This document shows positions 1 to 10,060 of a stretch of DNA of 64,000 nucleotides, piece after piece; within the stretch, counting starts at the first letter, position 1, and each line of letters begins with the position of its first letter. Position numbers and translations under genes: made by a program. The DNA comes from Ensifer sp. PDNC004 (lineage in GTDB: Bacteria > Pseudomonadota > Alphaproteobacteria > Rhizobiales > Rhizobiaceae): contig NZ_CP070353.1 of the NCBI RefSeq assembly GCF_016919405.1, positions 868,001 to 932,000 on the forward strand, written 5' to 3'. The notes below the pieces were generated by a model, which searched no databases, had not been told where the DNA came from, and was given only the letters and a program-made list of their open reading frames with translations.

Positions 1-238
1 CGATCTTGTCACCGCGATACCAGCGGACCATGCCGGTCAGGAAGCCGAGCTCCTCGCTTCTGATCGTCACTTCCTGTCCCGTCTTGGCGCCGATGTCGAA
101 GAGCAGCTGAAAGCAGATGCCCTCGGCTGAGAGGTCCTTGACGATGCCGCTGCTGGAGCCGGACTTGACGGTCACCGTACCTGTAATTTTCGTTTGCGTG
201 CGCTGCGTCGCCCGTTCGACACTGTCTTTGTAGGCCAT
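1..238 (-). CDS. PilZ domain protein (3' part outside the window)
   Basis: The minus-strand reading frame starts at ATG 238 (MAYKDSVERATQRT) and runs off the left edge, so only the first 79 residues are visible. It carries both halves of the PilZ c-di-GMP signature: an RxxxR motif (R9-ATQ-R13) and, about 25 residues later, a D-x-S-x-x-G motif (DLSAEG). PilZ domains bind cyclic di-GMP, so this is probably a small single-domain c-di-GMP effector. Its target cannot be read from sequence. It lies downstream of purB on the same strand, separated by a hairpin, and is probably a separate transcript. A diguanylate cyclase is encoded elsewhere in the window (24397-25596), but nothing links the two directly. 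Confidence 0.8.
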   Translation of the reverse strand, partial: MAYKDSVERATQRTQTKITGTVTVKSGSSSGIVKDLSAEGICFQLLFDIGAKTGQEVTIRSEELGFLTGMVRWYRGDKI

Positions 239-308
239 GCGATCCTCAGAACCTGGATTGACAGACCCTGAGCTTTGCACGCAATGCGTGAATTTCCTGC
301 TAACGCAA

Positions 309-346
309 ATGCCCGCATTCGAGCGATGTGCTCCAAATGCGGGCAT
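309..346 (-). terminator. Hairpin after purB, probable terminator
   Basis: Perfect 11-bp arms (ATGCCCGCATT at 309-319 and AATGCGGGCAT at 336-346) with a 16-nt loop, 46 nt past the purB stop. The minus-strand sequence after the stem is only weakly T-rich (TTTGCG), so termination efficiency is uncertain. Confidence 0.5.
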
Positions 347-391
347 GGCAACAAAACCAAAGGCCTACCGCCGTCCGCTCAGCGCGGAACC

Positions 392-1693
<1,302 letters not shown>

Positions 1694-1756
1694 GGGCTTA
1701 AGCTTTCGTCGTCAGTGGAGGGATGGCCGTGCCTCTAGCAAAGATAGCCACGAAGC

Positions 1757-2317
1757 TCAACGCCGTTGCTCATGGCGATCGCTTGCCAGCCACAGGCAGA
1801 CGGCGAACAGTGTAACACCGCCGACGGGCAAATAGAGGCGAAGGCCCATGACCAGAAACTGGTAGAAGGCGATCAGCGTCGTAAAGGCGAACTGGAAGAG
1901 CCACGTCGTGGTTCCGATCGGGGCGTGCCACTGTGCATAGAATTCGCGGTAGTCGAGCGCGAAAAGCAGTGCCGTCATCCCGATCGTGCCGAGCGAGAGG
2001 AAGAAGAGATAGGCCGCGAAACGCGTTTCCACGCGGCGTCCGATCGCCGCGAAGCGGGCGAGAAACAGCGCCGGCGGCCAGGCGAGCAGAGCGCCGGCCC
2101 CGAAAACCCAGAGCAGTTCGGCCAGATGGAAGGTCGCGTCCCGTTCCCGCAGCCACAGCGCAAACCACGCCGACAGCGTCATCGACGCGCTCCACAAGGG
2201 CGCGCCGAAGAGCAATAGCGGAAGGCTCGGCACGGACCGGGCGAGGCGGGCCCGTTTCCGGGCACCGGCCGCCGCACGCCCCGCTTTCGCTTCGACGCTG
2301 GCGGCCGCCTCGTTCAT
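1757..2317 (-). CDS. Conserved membrane protein of unknown function
   Basis: 186 aa with a basic, alanine-rich N-terminus (about residues 1-28) and then four predicted hydrophobic segments (about 30-52, 66-88, 100-122, 138-175). No catalytic motif is recognised. The ATG overlaps the stop of the DUF2259 gene by 4 nt (ATGA), so the two are probably translationally coupled, and purB follows 63 nt later. Possible roles include a partner of the exported DUF2259 protein. I do not recognise a named family, so function is unknown. Confidence 0.75.
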   Translation of the reverse strand: MNEAAASVEAKAGRAAAGARKRARLARSVPSLPLLLFGAPLWSASMTLSAWFALWLRERDATFHLAELLWVFGAGALLAWPPALFLARFAAIGRRVETRFAAYLFFLSLGTIGMTALLFALDYREFYAQWHAPIGTTTWLFQFAFTTLIAFYQFLVMGLRLYLPVGGVTLFAVCLWLASDRHEQRR

Positions 2318-3057
2318 TTGGCGATCCGCGTCGGGATCGCGATCCAGCGCCCGTCCGTCGTGCCTTCAAAGCCGAGCGACTTGACGAGCACCATGATCAC
2401 ATGGGTTTCCGAACCGTCGTCGTTGCGGTGGGTGATGGCGCCGCCGACCTGATAGCCGGTGGGGCAACGGCGGCTTTCCGGTATGCGGCTGTCATCCTGA
2501 AGCACGTCGCTTGCCGGCGCGCCCGCCTTCATCGTCATCGACAGACGGAAACCTTTGGTTTCCTTCAGGAAGTCCTTGCAGATGCCGTCCGGCTCGAAGG
2601 TCTTTTCCTCGAGCGTAACCGTATAGGTCTCGCGGAACGCTTGATCGGCTGCAAAAGCATCGTAGGTCAGCGAGAGCGGCTTGGCGTTGGCTTCCGTGAT
2701 CGGGTTGAAGGCCGCGAGCAGCCCGGGCGCATCGGCAAGGCGATAGGCATCGATCAAGGGAGCCGCCCGACGCCGGGCTTCATGGCGCGCCTTAGACAGC
2801 GGGCTGCCGTCTTCGCGGCTGACGGCGCGCACCGGCGCGCCCGGTAGGAAGCTGTCATTGCGCGTGTCGATCACATAGATGGTCGAATAGGGAAAGCCGG
2901 AGCCGTCCTGGACGCCATACTCCTCGAAGGCAAAGACATTGCCGTCGGCCGAGAAGCCGATCGGCTGCAGTGCGGCATAGTCGCCAGCAAGGGCCGGCGA
3001 TGCAGCGGCGGCCGCAGCCAGGCAACAAAGACCGGAAATTGCCGCGCGTGCTGTCAT
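2314..3057 (-). CDS. DUF2259 family secreted protein
   Basis: 247 aa with an N-terminal signal peptide: a hydrophobic core about residues 5-20, cleavage probably after SPALA at about 24. The mature protein begins with a [20 protein letters not shown] stretch typical of DUF2259 (predicted secreted proteins of Rhizobiales). A beta-propeller-like start and a C-terminal part with paired cysteines are visible. Predicted periplasmic; biochemical role unknown. Its start overlaps the rpe stop by 4 nt and its stop overlaps the next start by 4 nt, so it sits in the middle of a translationally coupled series. Confidence 0.8.
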   Translation of the reverse strand: MTARAAISGLCCLAAAAAASPALAGDYAALQPIGFSADGNVFAFEEYGVQDGSGFPYSTIYVIDTRNDSFLPGAPVRAVSREDGSPLSKARHEARRRAAPLIDAYRLADAPGLLAAFNPITEANAKPLSLTYDAFAADQAFRETYTVTLEEKTFEPDGICKDFLKETKGFRLSMTMKAGAPASDVLQDDSRIPESRRCPTGYQVGGAITHRNDDGSETHVIMVLVKSLGFEGTTDGRWIAIPTRIAK

Positions 3058-3731
3058 CGATAGGCCTTCTCGGCAGGCGCACGGATCGCTTCGATCGCCG
3101 AGCGATAGGCCTCGACCGAGCCGCCCTTGAAGATCGCCGAGCCGGCAACGAGAACATTGGCGCCGGCGCCGGTGGCAATGGCTGCCGTTTCAGGCGCAAT
3201 GCCGCCATCGACTTCGATCTCGATCGGACGATCGCCGATCATCGCCTTGATACGACGGATCTTTTCCGCGGTGGCGTCGATGAACTTCTGCCCGCCGAAG
3301 CCCGGATTGACGGTCATGACGAGGATCAGGTCAAGCTCATCGAGCACGTATTCGATGGCGCTTTCGGGCGTTGCCGGATTGAGCGACACGCCAGCCTTCT
3401 TGCCGAGCGAACGGACCGTCTGCAGCGAGCGATGCAGGTGCGGACCGGCTTCGGCGTGCACCGTCAGGATATCGCAGCCGGCCTTGGCGAAGGCTTCGAG
3501 AAACGGGTCGGCGGGCGAAATCATCAGGTGGCAGTCGAACGTCGCATCGGTATAGCGGCGCAGCGACTTGATGACATCGGGGCCGAAGGTGATGTTCGGC
3601 ACGAAATGACCGTCCATGACATCGAGATGGATCCAGTCTGCGCCGGCATCGACGACATCGCGAACCTCCTGGCCGAGCTTGGAGAAATCGGCCGCCAGGA
3701 TCGACGGGGCAATGCGGATAGGGTAGGTCAT
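3054..3731 (-). CDS. rpe: Ribulose-phosphate 3-epimerase
   Basis: 225 aa from ATG 3731 ([20 protein letters not shown]). The frame is open further upstream to 3965, but that extension overlaps the P1 peptidase gene and is not family-like. Rpe interconverts ribulose-5-P and xylulose-5-P in the pentose phosphate pathway. Family motifs are intact: SILAADF near the start, the metal site [13 protein letters not shown] at about 36-48, [10 protein letters not shown], and the phosphate-binding VDGG near residue 180. It lies 76 nt after the P1 peptidase stop and overlaps the DUF2259 gene by 4 nt. The xylulose-5-P it makes is also the substrate of the phosphoketolase at 48571-51027. Confidence 0.97.
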   Translation of the reverse strand: MTYPIRIAPSILAADFSKLGQEVRDVVDAGADWIHLDVMDGHFVPNITFGPDVIKSLRRYTDATFDCHLMISPADPFLEAFAKAGCDILTVHAEAGPHLHRSLQTVRSLGKKAGVSLNPATPESAIEYVLDELDLILVMTVNPGFGGQKFIDATAEKIRRIKAMIGDRPIEIEVDGGIAPETAAIATGAGANVLVAGSAIFKGGSVEAYRSAIEAIRAPAEKAYR

Positions 3732-3807
3732 GGCGCACTCCAGCGTGTTTTCCGCGGGAATAGCACCGCCGAGCCCCGCAAACAACATGCCTGCGATCAA
3801 AGCTGCG

Positions 3808-4815
3808 TCAGCGACGCTGCGACCAGCAGGGCATGAGATCATTTTCCGCCGGCGTCGCGTCGTGGACCCCGCGGGCGATCGCGCGCGCCATGGTCGAGGC
3901 GGCAACCGCGCCGAGATCGATGAAATCCTCTGTTGTCGGCGTCTTGCCACAGGCGCCGGTCGCAAGCGCGAAGATCAGGTCGCCGTCGAGCGGCGTGTGC
4001 GCCGGCCAGAGCCCGCGGGCAAAGCCGTCATGGGCGGCAATCGCCAGGCGCTTGGCTTCAGCCTTCGTCAGCACCGCATCCGTCGCGATCACCGCGATCG
4101 TCGTGTTGGCGACGGCCGCCTGGCGGTCGCGGAACTTGATGCGGATGTCGGCCGCGTCGGCCGGCATCGGGTGGGGCAGGCCAAGCCCGCCGAACTCGTC
4201 ATCCAGTTCGAAGGGCGCGGACCAGAAATGCCCGGTGTCGCCGACTGTAGCGGATCCGAGCGCATTGACGGCGACAAGCGCACCGATGGTGACGCCGTTC
4301 GGCAGAACCGTGGACGCTGAACCGAGCCCACCCTTCAGGCCCGCGGTCAGCGCACCGGTGCCGGCGCCTGCCGAACCGGTCGAAAATGTCGCGCCAGCCC
4401 GCCCGACGGCCTCGAAGCCGAGTTCGCGGTAGGGCGGAAAGCGGCCCCAATCCTTGTCGCCACCATTGATGAGGTCGAAGAGGATCGCCGTCGGGACAAT
4501 CGGGATGCGGTGCGGGCCGACGGCGAAGCCGCGGCCCATTTCCCTGAGGGCGGCCTGCGCACCGGACGCAGCGTCAAGCCCGAAGGCCGAACCGCCGGAA
4601 AGAACGAGTGCATCGACCGTTTGCACCGTGTTGTGCGGGTCGAGAAGGTCGGTTTCCCGGGTACCCGGCGCACCACCCAGAACCTGGACGGCGGCCGTTG
4701 CCGGCGGGTCGCAGACGATCGCCGTGACGCCCGATTTCAGGCGATGGTCCTCGGCGTTGCCGACCGTCAGACCTTTGACATCGGTGATCAGGTTCAGCGG
4801 TCCGGGACGCATCAT
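3808..4815 (-). CDS. P1 family peptidase (DmpA/S58-like aminopeptidase)
   Basis: 335 aa, or 334 from the second ATG at 4812. Opens with [20 protein letters not shown], typical of DmpA/BapA-type N-terminal nucleophile hydrolases that self-cleave before a serine. The G/S-rich stretch [14 protein letters not shown] at about residues 200-213 followed by [12 protein letters not shown] matches the autoprocessing and nucleophile region of this family. Members release N-terminal L- or D-amino acids from amides and short peptides; the substrate here is not predictable. The start overlaps the stop of the upstream solute-binding protein gene, suggesting coupled uptake and hydrolysis of an amino-acid derivative. 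That link is inference. Confidence 0.85.
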   Translation of the reverse strand: MMRPGPLNLITDVKGLTVGNAEDHRLKSGVTAIVCDPPATAAVQVLGGAPGTRETDLLDPHNTVQTVDALVLSGGSAFGLDAASGAQAALREMGRGFAVGPHRIPIVPTAILFDLINGGDKDWGRFPPYRELGFEAVGRAGATFSTGSAGAGTGALTAGLKGGLGSASTVLPNGVTIGALVAVNALGSATVGDTGHFWSAPFELDDEFGGLGLPHPMPADAADIRIKFRDRQAAVANTTIAVIATDAVLTKAEAKRLAIAAHDGFARGLWPAHTPLDGDLIFALATGACGKTPTTEDFIDLGAVAASTMARAIARGVHDATPAENDLMPCWSQRR

Positions 4816-5903
4816 GGCGTGGCTCCTTCAGCGGCCGCAGGCACGAAATGGCCGCCTTGCCACTGCATCAAACGGTAGGGATTGTCGGCACGCTCGTGCG
4901 CGGCGTTGAAGGCGGTGAGGCCGAGGACAGTCGGGTAGGGCCCCTTGCCTGCGATCGCTTCGATCAACGACTTGTCGTCCTGTGCTGCCCTATCCTTGGC
5001 TTCCTCCAGCAACGCCATCACCGCGAAGGCCGGCATCACATAACCTTCCGGCTCGATGCCGGCGGCGCGCATTTCGTCGGCAAAGGGCTTGCCTTCCGGC
5101 GATTGCGCCGCATCCGGCAGCGTTACTGCAAGCACGCCATCGGCAAGCGGAACCGTGAGATCGGCCGCGTTCAAGGCATCGCCGCCAAGCAAGGTGAGGT
5201 TCGCGCCTTCGCCAAGGGCATCGCGGGCGATAACGGCGGTATCCTGCCGGTCGCCGCCGGTGAAGACGTGGGTTGCGCCGCTTTTCACCAGGCGTCGCAC
5301 CAGGTTGATCTGCTGCTCCTGCGCCGGTCGGTAGGTGTCGCTGAAGACCGGTGTCATGCCGATTTCGGCAAGCGCTGCGCGCACCGCCTCGACCAGCTCC
5401 CGGCTGTGGATCGTACCGTCGTCGACGAGCGCGATGGGCTTGTCCTTCCAGCGGTTGACGATGGCATCGACGATGGCCACGGCCTCGGCATTGCCGCTCG
5501 GCGCGAGGCGGAAGAGCGGCCATTTGTTCTTGAGCGCGTCTTCCATCAGGATATCGGAGCGCACGCTGAGGGTGATTGCCGGCAAGCCCGCTTCTGTCAG
5601 GGCCGGAAGCGTCGCATCCAGGCTTTCGGTGCAGAGAAAGCCGACGGCGGCTTCGGCACCCGCCGCAAGCAATGCCTTGGTCAGCGCCTCGTTGCCGGCG
5701 GTATCGCAGGTCTCGGGAATGACGACGATCTCGCTGCCGCGATCACCGGCCTTGAAGCCTGCGCCGTCTATAATCTGCTTGCCGAGCGGCGCGAACGGGC
5801 CTTCCACCGGCGCCACGACCGCCACCTTGATACCGGCCGCCCAAGCCGGCGTTGCCTGCACCAGTCCGGCAAGGATGAGGCTGGTGACAATGGATCGACG
5901 CAT
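4812..5903 (-). CDS. ABC transporter substrate-binding protein, branched-chain amino acid type
   Basis: 363 aa. Signal peptide of about 22 residues (MRRSIVTSLILAGLVQATPAWA) and then a periplasmic-binding-protein type I fold (IKVAVVAPVEGPFAPLGKQI), as in LivJ-like receptors. Two cysteines in the first lobe (ETCDTAG and GFLCTES) match the usual disulfide region. No permease or ATPase genes follow, so it is an orphan receptor or borrows a transporter encoded elsewhere. First gene of the leftward series that includes the P1 peptidase, rpe, DUF2259, membrane protein and purB. Ligand unknown; an amino acid or amide is the family expectation. Confidence 0.85.
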   Translation of the reverse strand: MRRSIVTSLILAGLVQATPAWAAGIKVAVVAPVEGPFAPLGKQIIDGAGFKAGDRGSEIVVIPETCDTAGNEALTKALLAAGAEAAVGFLCTESLDATLPALTEAGLPAITLSVRSDILMEDALKNKWPLFRLAPSGNAEAVAIVDAIVNRWKDKPIALVDDGTIHSRELVEAVRAALAEIGMTPVFSDTYRPAQEQQINLVRRLVKSGATHVFTGGDRQDTAVIARDALGEGANLTLLGGDALNAADLTVPLADGVLAVTLPDAAQSPEGKPFADEMRAAGIEPEGYVMPAFAVMALLEEAKDRAAQDDKSLIEAIAGKGPYPTVLGLTAFNAAHERADNPYRLMQWQGGHFVPAAAEGATP

Positions 5904-5991
5904 TCACTTACTCCGCCGCCGCAAGCTTCCCCGTCCGAACCGATCCGGGGCAAAATCCTACGGCGAGCCACCACAGCTTCCTCTTCCGTTG

Positions 5992-6045
5992 CCGCTCGCG
6001 TCTGACGCGAGGCACGGTCGTTGCTGCATGTTTTAAGGAAGTGCC
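5992..6045 (-). repeat. Possible RIME1 remnant
   Basis: On the minus strand this reads TTCCTTAAA then ACATGCAGCA and ends in a hairpin CTCGCGTCAGACGCGAG. These blocks occur in the same order in the complete RIME1-like copy at 21640-21742, but the second arm of the first hairpin is missing. It lies in the 293-nt gap between the solute-binding protein and flavin reductase genes, where nothing else stands out. Confidence 0.35.
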
Positions 6046-6196
6046 CCGCGGCGTCAAAGGAAAAGATGTCGCTCCTGGTGAAGAAGGTTCAATCTGCGTC
6101 ACGGCCACGTCGCAGATGTGCAAGAATCTCCTTCCCGCGGGTTTCATATTTTCTGACAGCGTCTATGTATGTGCCTGACATCGCCCGGAGAAAGAT

Positions 6197-6691
6197 GTGT
6201 TGGAGAAGACCCGGCTGGACCCTATCAGTTATCGCGACGCGATGAGCCGCCTGGCCGGTCACGTGCAGATCATTACCGCCGCTGACGGCAGCGAGCGGCG
6301 CGGCGTCACCGTGACTGCGGCCTGCTCGGTTTCCGATAGCCCGCCAACGGTTCTCGTCTGCCTGAATGGTGCCAATCCGCGCAACGAGATCTTCACCCGC
6401 AGCGACAGCTTTGCGCTCAACCTGCTCGGCGACGAGCACCGGGCGCTGGCCCATGGTTTCTCCGGCCGCGACCAGCTCGACATGGATCTGCGCTTCGCGC
6501 TCGGACAGTGGACGCGGCTTACGACCGGTGCGCCGATCCTCGTCAACGCCACCGCCGCTTTCGATTGCCGCCTGGTCGAGGTGAAGACGATCGCCACGCA
6601 TCTGGTGCTCTTTGGCGAGGTCGTCGACGTCTCGATCGGGTCGTCCCGCCCGCCGCTCATTTATGTGGACCGCGGATACCACTCGCTATAA
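6197..6691 (+). CDS. Flavin reductase family protein (HpaC/RutF-like)
   Basis: About 164 aa from GTG 6197, with ATG 6242 (MSRLAGHVQIIT) as an alternative; no strong Shine-Dalgarno decides it. The sequence shows the FMN-binding split-barrel pattern of flavin:NAD(P)H reductases: FRDAMSRLAGHVQIITA-like opening, GVTVTAACSVSDSPPTVLVCLN, an F-ALNLLG segment and a terminal LIYVDRGYHSL. Such enzymes supply reduced flavin to partner monooxygenases. It is directly upstream of the molybdenum-hydroxylase maturation genes (MoxR start 124 nt downstream), which may be coincidental because no monooxygenase partner is nearby. Confidence 0.85.
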   Translation: MLEKTRLDPISYRDAMSRLAGHVQIITAADGSERRGVTVTAACSVSDSPPTVLVCLNGANPRNEIFTRSDSFALNLLGDEHRALAHGFSGRDQLDMDLRFALGQWTRLTTGAPILVNATAAFDCRLVEVKTIATHLVLFGEVVDVSIGSSRPPLIYVDRGYHSL

Positions 6692-6815
6692 GTTTTTATT
6701 CAGCGATCTACTGCTCATCGCAACATGAGAAGATCGCTCTAAGTCGTTGAGCTCGCCGGTGGATCTTGTCCCCTTCCAGCTTCCAGCGATCGATTCGGGC
6801 CGTGGTGGAGGAGAC

Positions 6816-7745
6816 ATGGCGATAAAGGCGGCAACGGGCCTGCCACAGTCCATCGAAGAGACGATGGCATTGCTGGAGGCGCATGATTATCTCGCCGGCA
6901 CGGCGCTGGCGACGGTGCTGTTTCTTGCCCTCAGGATGAAGCGCCCGCTTTTTCTCGAAGGCGAAGCCGGCGTCGGCAAGACCGAGATCGCCAAGGTACT
7001 GGCCAAGGCGCTCGACCGGCCATTGATCCGGCTGCAATGCTATGAAGGTCTCGACGTCGCCTCGGCCGTCTACGAATGGAACTATCCAGCGCAGATGCTC
7101 GAAATCCGCCTGTCGGAAGCATCCGGCAAGGTCGATCGCAAGCGAGTCGAAAGCGATATATTCTCCGAACGTTTCCTGATCCGCCGCCCGGTCTTGCAGG
7201 CGATTTCGTCGAACGGAGGACGTGCGCCCGTTTTCCTGATCGACGAGCTCGACCGGACAGATGAAGCCTTCGAGGCGTTCCTGCTGGAAGTTTTGTCCGA
7301 TTTCCAGGTGACGATTCCGGAACTTGGTACGATCCGGGCGGACGAACCGCCTGTCGTCATCATCACCACCAATCGCACCCGCGAGATCCATGACGCGCTG
7401 AAGCGGCGCTGCCTCTATCATTGGGTCGATTATCCCAAGGCGGCGCAGGAGCTGGAGATCATTCGCCGCAAGGTTCCCGGCTGCAACGCCACCCTGTCAC
7501 GCGAAGTCATCGCCTATGTGCAGCGGCTGCGCACGATCGACCTCTTCAAGAACCCGGGCGTTGCCGAAACCATCGACTGGGCAACGGCGCTGACGGAGCT
7601 TGACCGGCTGGCGCTCGATCCGGAGACGATTGCCGACACGCTCGGAACGCTGCTGAAATACCAGGACGACATCGCCAGGATAGAGGGAGCAGAGGGGCGA
7701 AAGCTGCTCTCCGAGGTCAAGGCGGAATTGCTGGCGGCAAACTGA
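6816..7745 (+). CDS. MoxR-like AAA+ ATPase (CoxD type)
   Basis: 309 aa from ATG 6816, chosen because GGTGGAGGAG lies just upstream; the frame is open further back. Walker A GEAGVGKTE at about residues 47-55 and Walker B FLIDELDR at about 138-145 are intact, with IITTNRTREI as sensor 1. CoxD-type MoxR ATPases act with a VWA partner (CoxE) to mature the active site of molybdenum hydroxylases such as CO dehydrogenase. The downstream VWA gene overlaps by ATGA, as in cox loci, supporting this subfamily. The enzyme being matured is not encoded in the window. Confidence 0.9.
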   Translation: MAIKAATGLPQSIEETMALLEAHDYLAGTALATVLFLALRMKRPLFLEGEAGVGKTEIAKVLAKALDRPLIRLQCYEGLDVASAVYEWNYPAQMLEIRLSEASGKVDRKRVESDIFSERFLIRRPVLQAISSNGGRAPVFLIDELDRTDEAFEAFLLEVLSDFQVTIPELGTIRADEPPVVIITTNRTREIHDALKRRCLYHWVDYPKAAQELEIIRRKVPGCNATLSREVIAYVQRLRTIDLFKNPGVAETIDWATALTELDRLALDPETIADTLGTLLKYQDDIARIEGAEGRKLLSEVKAELLAAN

Positions 7746-8998
7746 TGACGGAGGCGCGGGAGCACAGGAACGATGTTCCCCCGCCAATCGCGGTAGGCGA
7801 CGGACGGCTTGCCGACAATATCGTGTTCTTCGCGCGCGCGCTCCGGCGCGCCGGCATCAAGATCGGGCCAGGCGCCATCGCCGACGCCATCGATGCAGTG
7901 GCGTTGATCGGGATCGGCGGACGGGACGCGTTCTACGCCGCGCTGCAATGCGTCTTCGTCAAGCGTCACGAGGACCAGCCGGTCTTCGACGAGGCGTTTC
8001 GCCTATTCTGGCGGTCGCGCGGTCTCGTCGAAAAGATGATCGCGATGATGTCGCCGCTGGCGCCGGAACGCGAGAGCGAACGGCAACAGCGCCGGGCAGG
8101 CGAAACCCGCGTCAGCGACGCGCTGCTTTCCGGGCACGAGGCTGATCGACCGCCACGCGACGAGCCGGAGATCGAGGTCGATGCCCGTTTCACGGTCTCC
8201 GGTCGCGAGCTTCTGCGCGGTGCCGATTTCGCGCAGATGAACGCTGCCGAGCTTGCCGAAGCCAAGCGTGCGCTCTCGGCCCTGACGCTGCCGATGGACC
8301 GCGTCGTCACGCGGCGCTTCCGCGCCTCGAAGCGTCAGATCCGCATCGACCCGCGCGCAACCATGCGCGATGCCATGCGCTTTGGCGGCCAACTGATCCT
8401 TCCGCGGTTTCGGGAGCGGCGCGTCGTCCATCCGCCGCTCGTCGTGCTCGCCGACATCTCCGGCTCGATGAGCCAGTACACCCGCATCTTTCTGCACTTT
8501 CTGCATGCGCTGACCGAGGAGCGGCGGCGTGTGCATACCTTCCTCTTCGGAACCCGGCTGACCAATGTCTCGCGCCAATTGCGCAATCGCGATCCGGACG
8601 CGGCGATCGATGACTGCGTCGCTGCGGTCAAGGACTGGTCCGGCGGCACGCGCATCGGCGAGACCTTGCACGAGTTCAACCGGCGCTGGTCGCGGCGCGT
8701 GCTCGGGCAGGGTGCGATCGTGCTTCTGATTACCGACGGTCTGGAGCGCGACGACGTGGCCGATCTCGAAATCGAGATCGATCGCCTGCACCGATCCTGC
8801 CGGCGGCTGATCTGGCTCAACCCGCTGCTGCGCTTCGACGGCTTCGAAGCGCGCGCGCGCGGTGTGCGGGCGATGCTGCCGCATGTTGACGAATTCCGGG
8901 CCGTGCACAATCTTGAATCGATTGGCGAACTGGTGAAGGCGCTTTCCGGGCAGGGCTCCCGCCAGGCGGATCCGAGGCGGTTCATCGAACCAAGATGA
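7745..8998 (+). CDS. VWA domain protein (CoxE type)
   Basis: 417 aa. The N-terminal half is charged and helical (RRQRRAGETRVSDALLSG region). The C-terminal half is a von Willebrand A domain with the MIDAS motif DISGS at about residues 236-240, a threonine loop (GGTRIGETL) and the ITDGLERDD strand end. It is the usual partner of the preceding MoxR ATPase; the pair is thought to remodel the metal site of molybdenum hydroxylases. Its start is coupled to the ATPase stop (ATGA overlap at 7743-7747). No signal peptide, so cytoplasmic. Confidence 0.9.
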   Translation: MTEAREHRNDVPPPIAVGDGRLADNIVFFARALRRAGIKIGPGAIADAIDAVALIGIGGRDAFYAALQCVFVKRHEDQPVFDEAFRLFWRSRGLVEKMIAMMSPLAPERESERQQRRAGETRVSDALLSGHEADRPPRDEPEIEVDARFTVSGRELLRGADFAQMNAAELAEAKRALSALTLPMDRVVTRRFRASKRQIRIDPRATMRDAMRFGGQLILPRFRERRVVHPPLVVLADISGSMSQYTRIFLHFLHALTEERRRVHTFLFGTRLTNVSRQLRNRDPDAAIDDCVAAVKDWSGGTRIGETLHEFNRRWSRRVLGQGAIVLLITDGLERDDVADLEIEIDRLHRSCRRLIWLNPLLRFDGFEARARGVRAMLPHVDEFRAVHNLESIGELVKALSGQGSRQADPRRFIEPR

Positions 8999-9023
8999 AC
9001 GGCACTGATGGGAGGTGGCAAGC

Positions 9024-9356
9024 ATGGGGCAGGCAGTCAATGTTCTCGATCCGCTCGACATCGCCGAGGCCTGGCTGAAGGAGGGACGCCGGGTGGCGAT
9101 CGCAACGGTGATCGAGACCTGGGGCTCGGCACCACGGCCGGTCGGCAGCCATCTGGTGATCGATGGCGACGGCAATTTTCAGGGCTCGGTTTCGGGTGGG
9201 TGCGTCGAGGGCGCCGTCATCACCGAGGCAACCGACGTAATCGCCTCGGGTGCTGCGAAAATACTCGAATTCGGCGTCGCGGATGAGACCGCCTGGCGCG
9301 TCGGTCTTTCCTGCGGCGGCAGGATCCGGATCCTGGTGGAGCGAGTAAACGGCTGA
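9024..9356 (+). CDS. XdhC/CoxI family protein, N-terminal half
   Basis: 110 aa from ATG 9024, preceded by GGGAGG at 9010-9015; a GTG at 9015 would overlap that site. Contains the XdhC N-terminal pattern: VAIATVIETWGSAPRPVGSHL, then GSVSGGCVEGAV with the conserved cysteine at about residue 61, and VGLSCGGRI near the end. XdhC-type proteins bind molybdopterin and deliver sulfurated cofactor to xanthine dehydrogenase-like enzymes. The Rossmann C-terminal half is a separate gene beginning 2 nt after this stop, in another frame. Such split arrangements are known, so this is probably not a frameshift. Confidence 0.88.
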   Translation: MGQAVNVLDPLDIAEAWLKEGRRVAIATVIETWGSAPRPVGSHLVIDGDGNFQGSVSGGCVEGAVITEATDVIASGAAKILEFGVADETAWRVGLSCGGRIRILVERVNG

Positions 9357-9358
9357 CA

Positions 9359-10060
9359 ATGGAACGGGCGATCCTGGAAAAACTCAACCTTGCGCGCGCG
9401 GCCCGCCGCGCCGCCGTCACCGTCAGCGACCTTGCCGGCGACGTCCGCGTCCACCTCGAAGGCGACGACTGTCCCGAACCCTGGCGCGAGGCCGTTGCCC
9501 GTGCCTTGCGATCCGGCCGGGCCGGCATCGTCGAGACCGGGCAGGGTGCCTTCTTCCTCAATGCCTATCTGCCGCCGCCGCGCATCCTCGTCATCGGCGC
9601 AGTGCACATTTCACAGGCCCTCGCGCAGCTTGCGCCCGTTGCCGGTTTCGACATGACCATCATCGATCCGCGCACGGCTTTCGCCACGCCGGAACGTTTT
9701 GCCGGTGTCGACCTCATCGCCGAATGGCCAGAGGACGCCCTGAAACTCAGACCGCTCGACCGCTTCACAGCCCTTGTCGCCGTGACGCACGACCCGAAGA
9801 TCGACGACGGACCGATCCGGGCGGCATTGTCGGCCGGTTGCTTCTATGTCGGCGCGCTCGGCAGCCGCAAGACCCACGCCACGCGGATCGAAAGGCTGCG
9901 GCATGCGGGGGTCGCCGATGCCGACGTGGCCCGCATCAGTGCACCGATCGGCCTCGATATCGGCGCGGCAAGTCCGGCCGAAATCGCGGTTGCGATCCTC
10001 GCCGAAATCATCGAGGCGCTGCGACGGCGTGACGTTGGCGCCGCGGGGAGTGGAGCATGA
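9359..10060 (+). CDS. XdhC family protein, C-terminal (Rossmann) half
   Basis: 233 aa. A Rossmann core starts at ILVIGAVHISQALAQLA (about residues 76-92) and ends in the XdhC_C pattern GALGSRKTHATR and APIGLDIGAASPAEIAV. The first 70 residues are a variable adaptor. Together with the 110-aa neighbour it makes one complete XdhC-like molybdenum-cofactor chaperone. Its TGA overlaps the ATG of the next gene (10057-10060), so the molybdenum cofactor genes are translationally linked. Confidence 0.9.
   Translation: MERAILEKLNLARAARRAAVTVSDLAGDVRVHLEGDDCPEPWREAVARALRSGRAGIVETGQGAFFLNAYLPPPRILVIGAVHISQALAQLAPVAGFDMTIIDPRTAFATPERFAGVDLIAEWPEDALKLRPLDRFTALVAVTHDPKIDDGPIRAALSAGCFYVGALGSRKTHATRIERLRHAGVADADVARISAPIGLDIGAASPAEIAVAILAEIIEALRRRDVGAAGSGA

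Noticed and set aside
3732..3965. N-terminal extension of rpe
   Set aside because: The 78 extra residues overlap the P1 peptidase gene and are not part of the family; ATG 3731 gives the usual start.
9024..10060. XdhC as a single gene broken by a frameshift
   Set aside because: The second half has its own start and length, and separate N- and C-terminal XdhC-type genes are known in related bacteria; the two halves do not share a broken codon.
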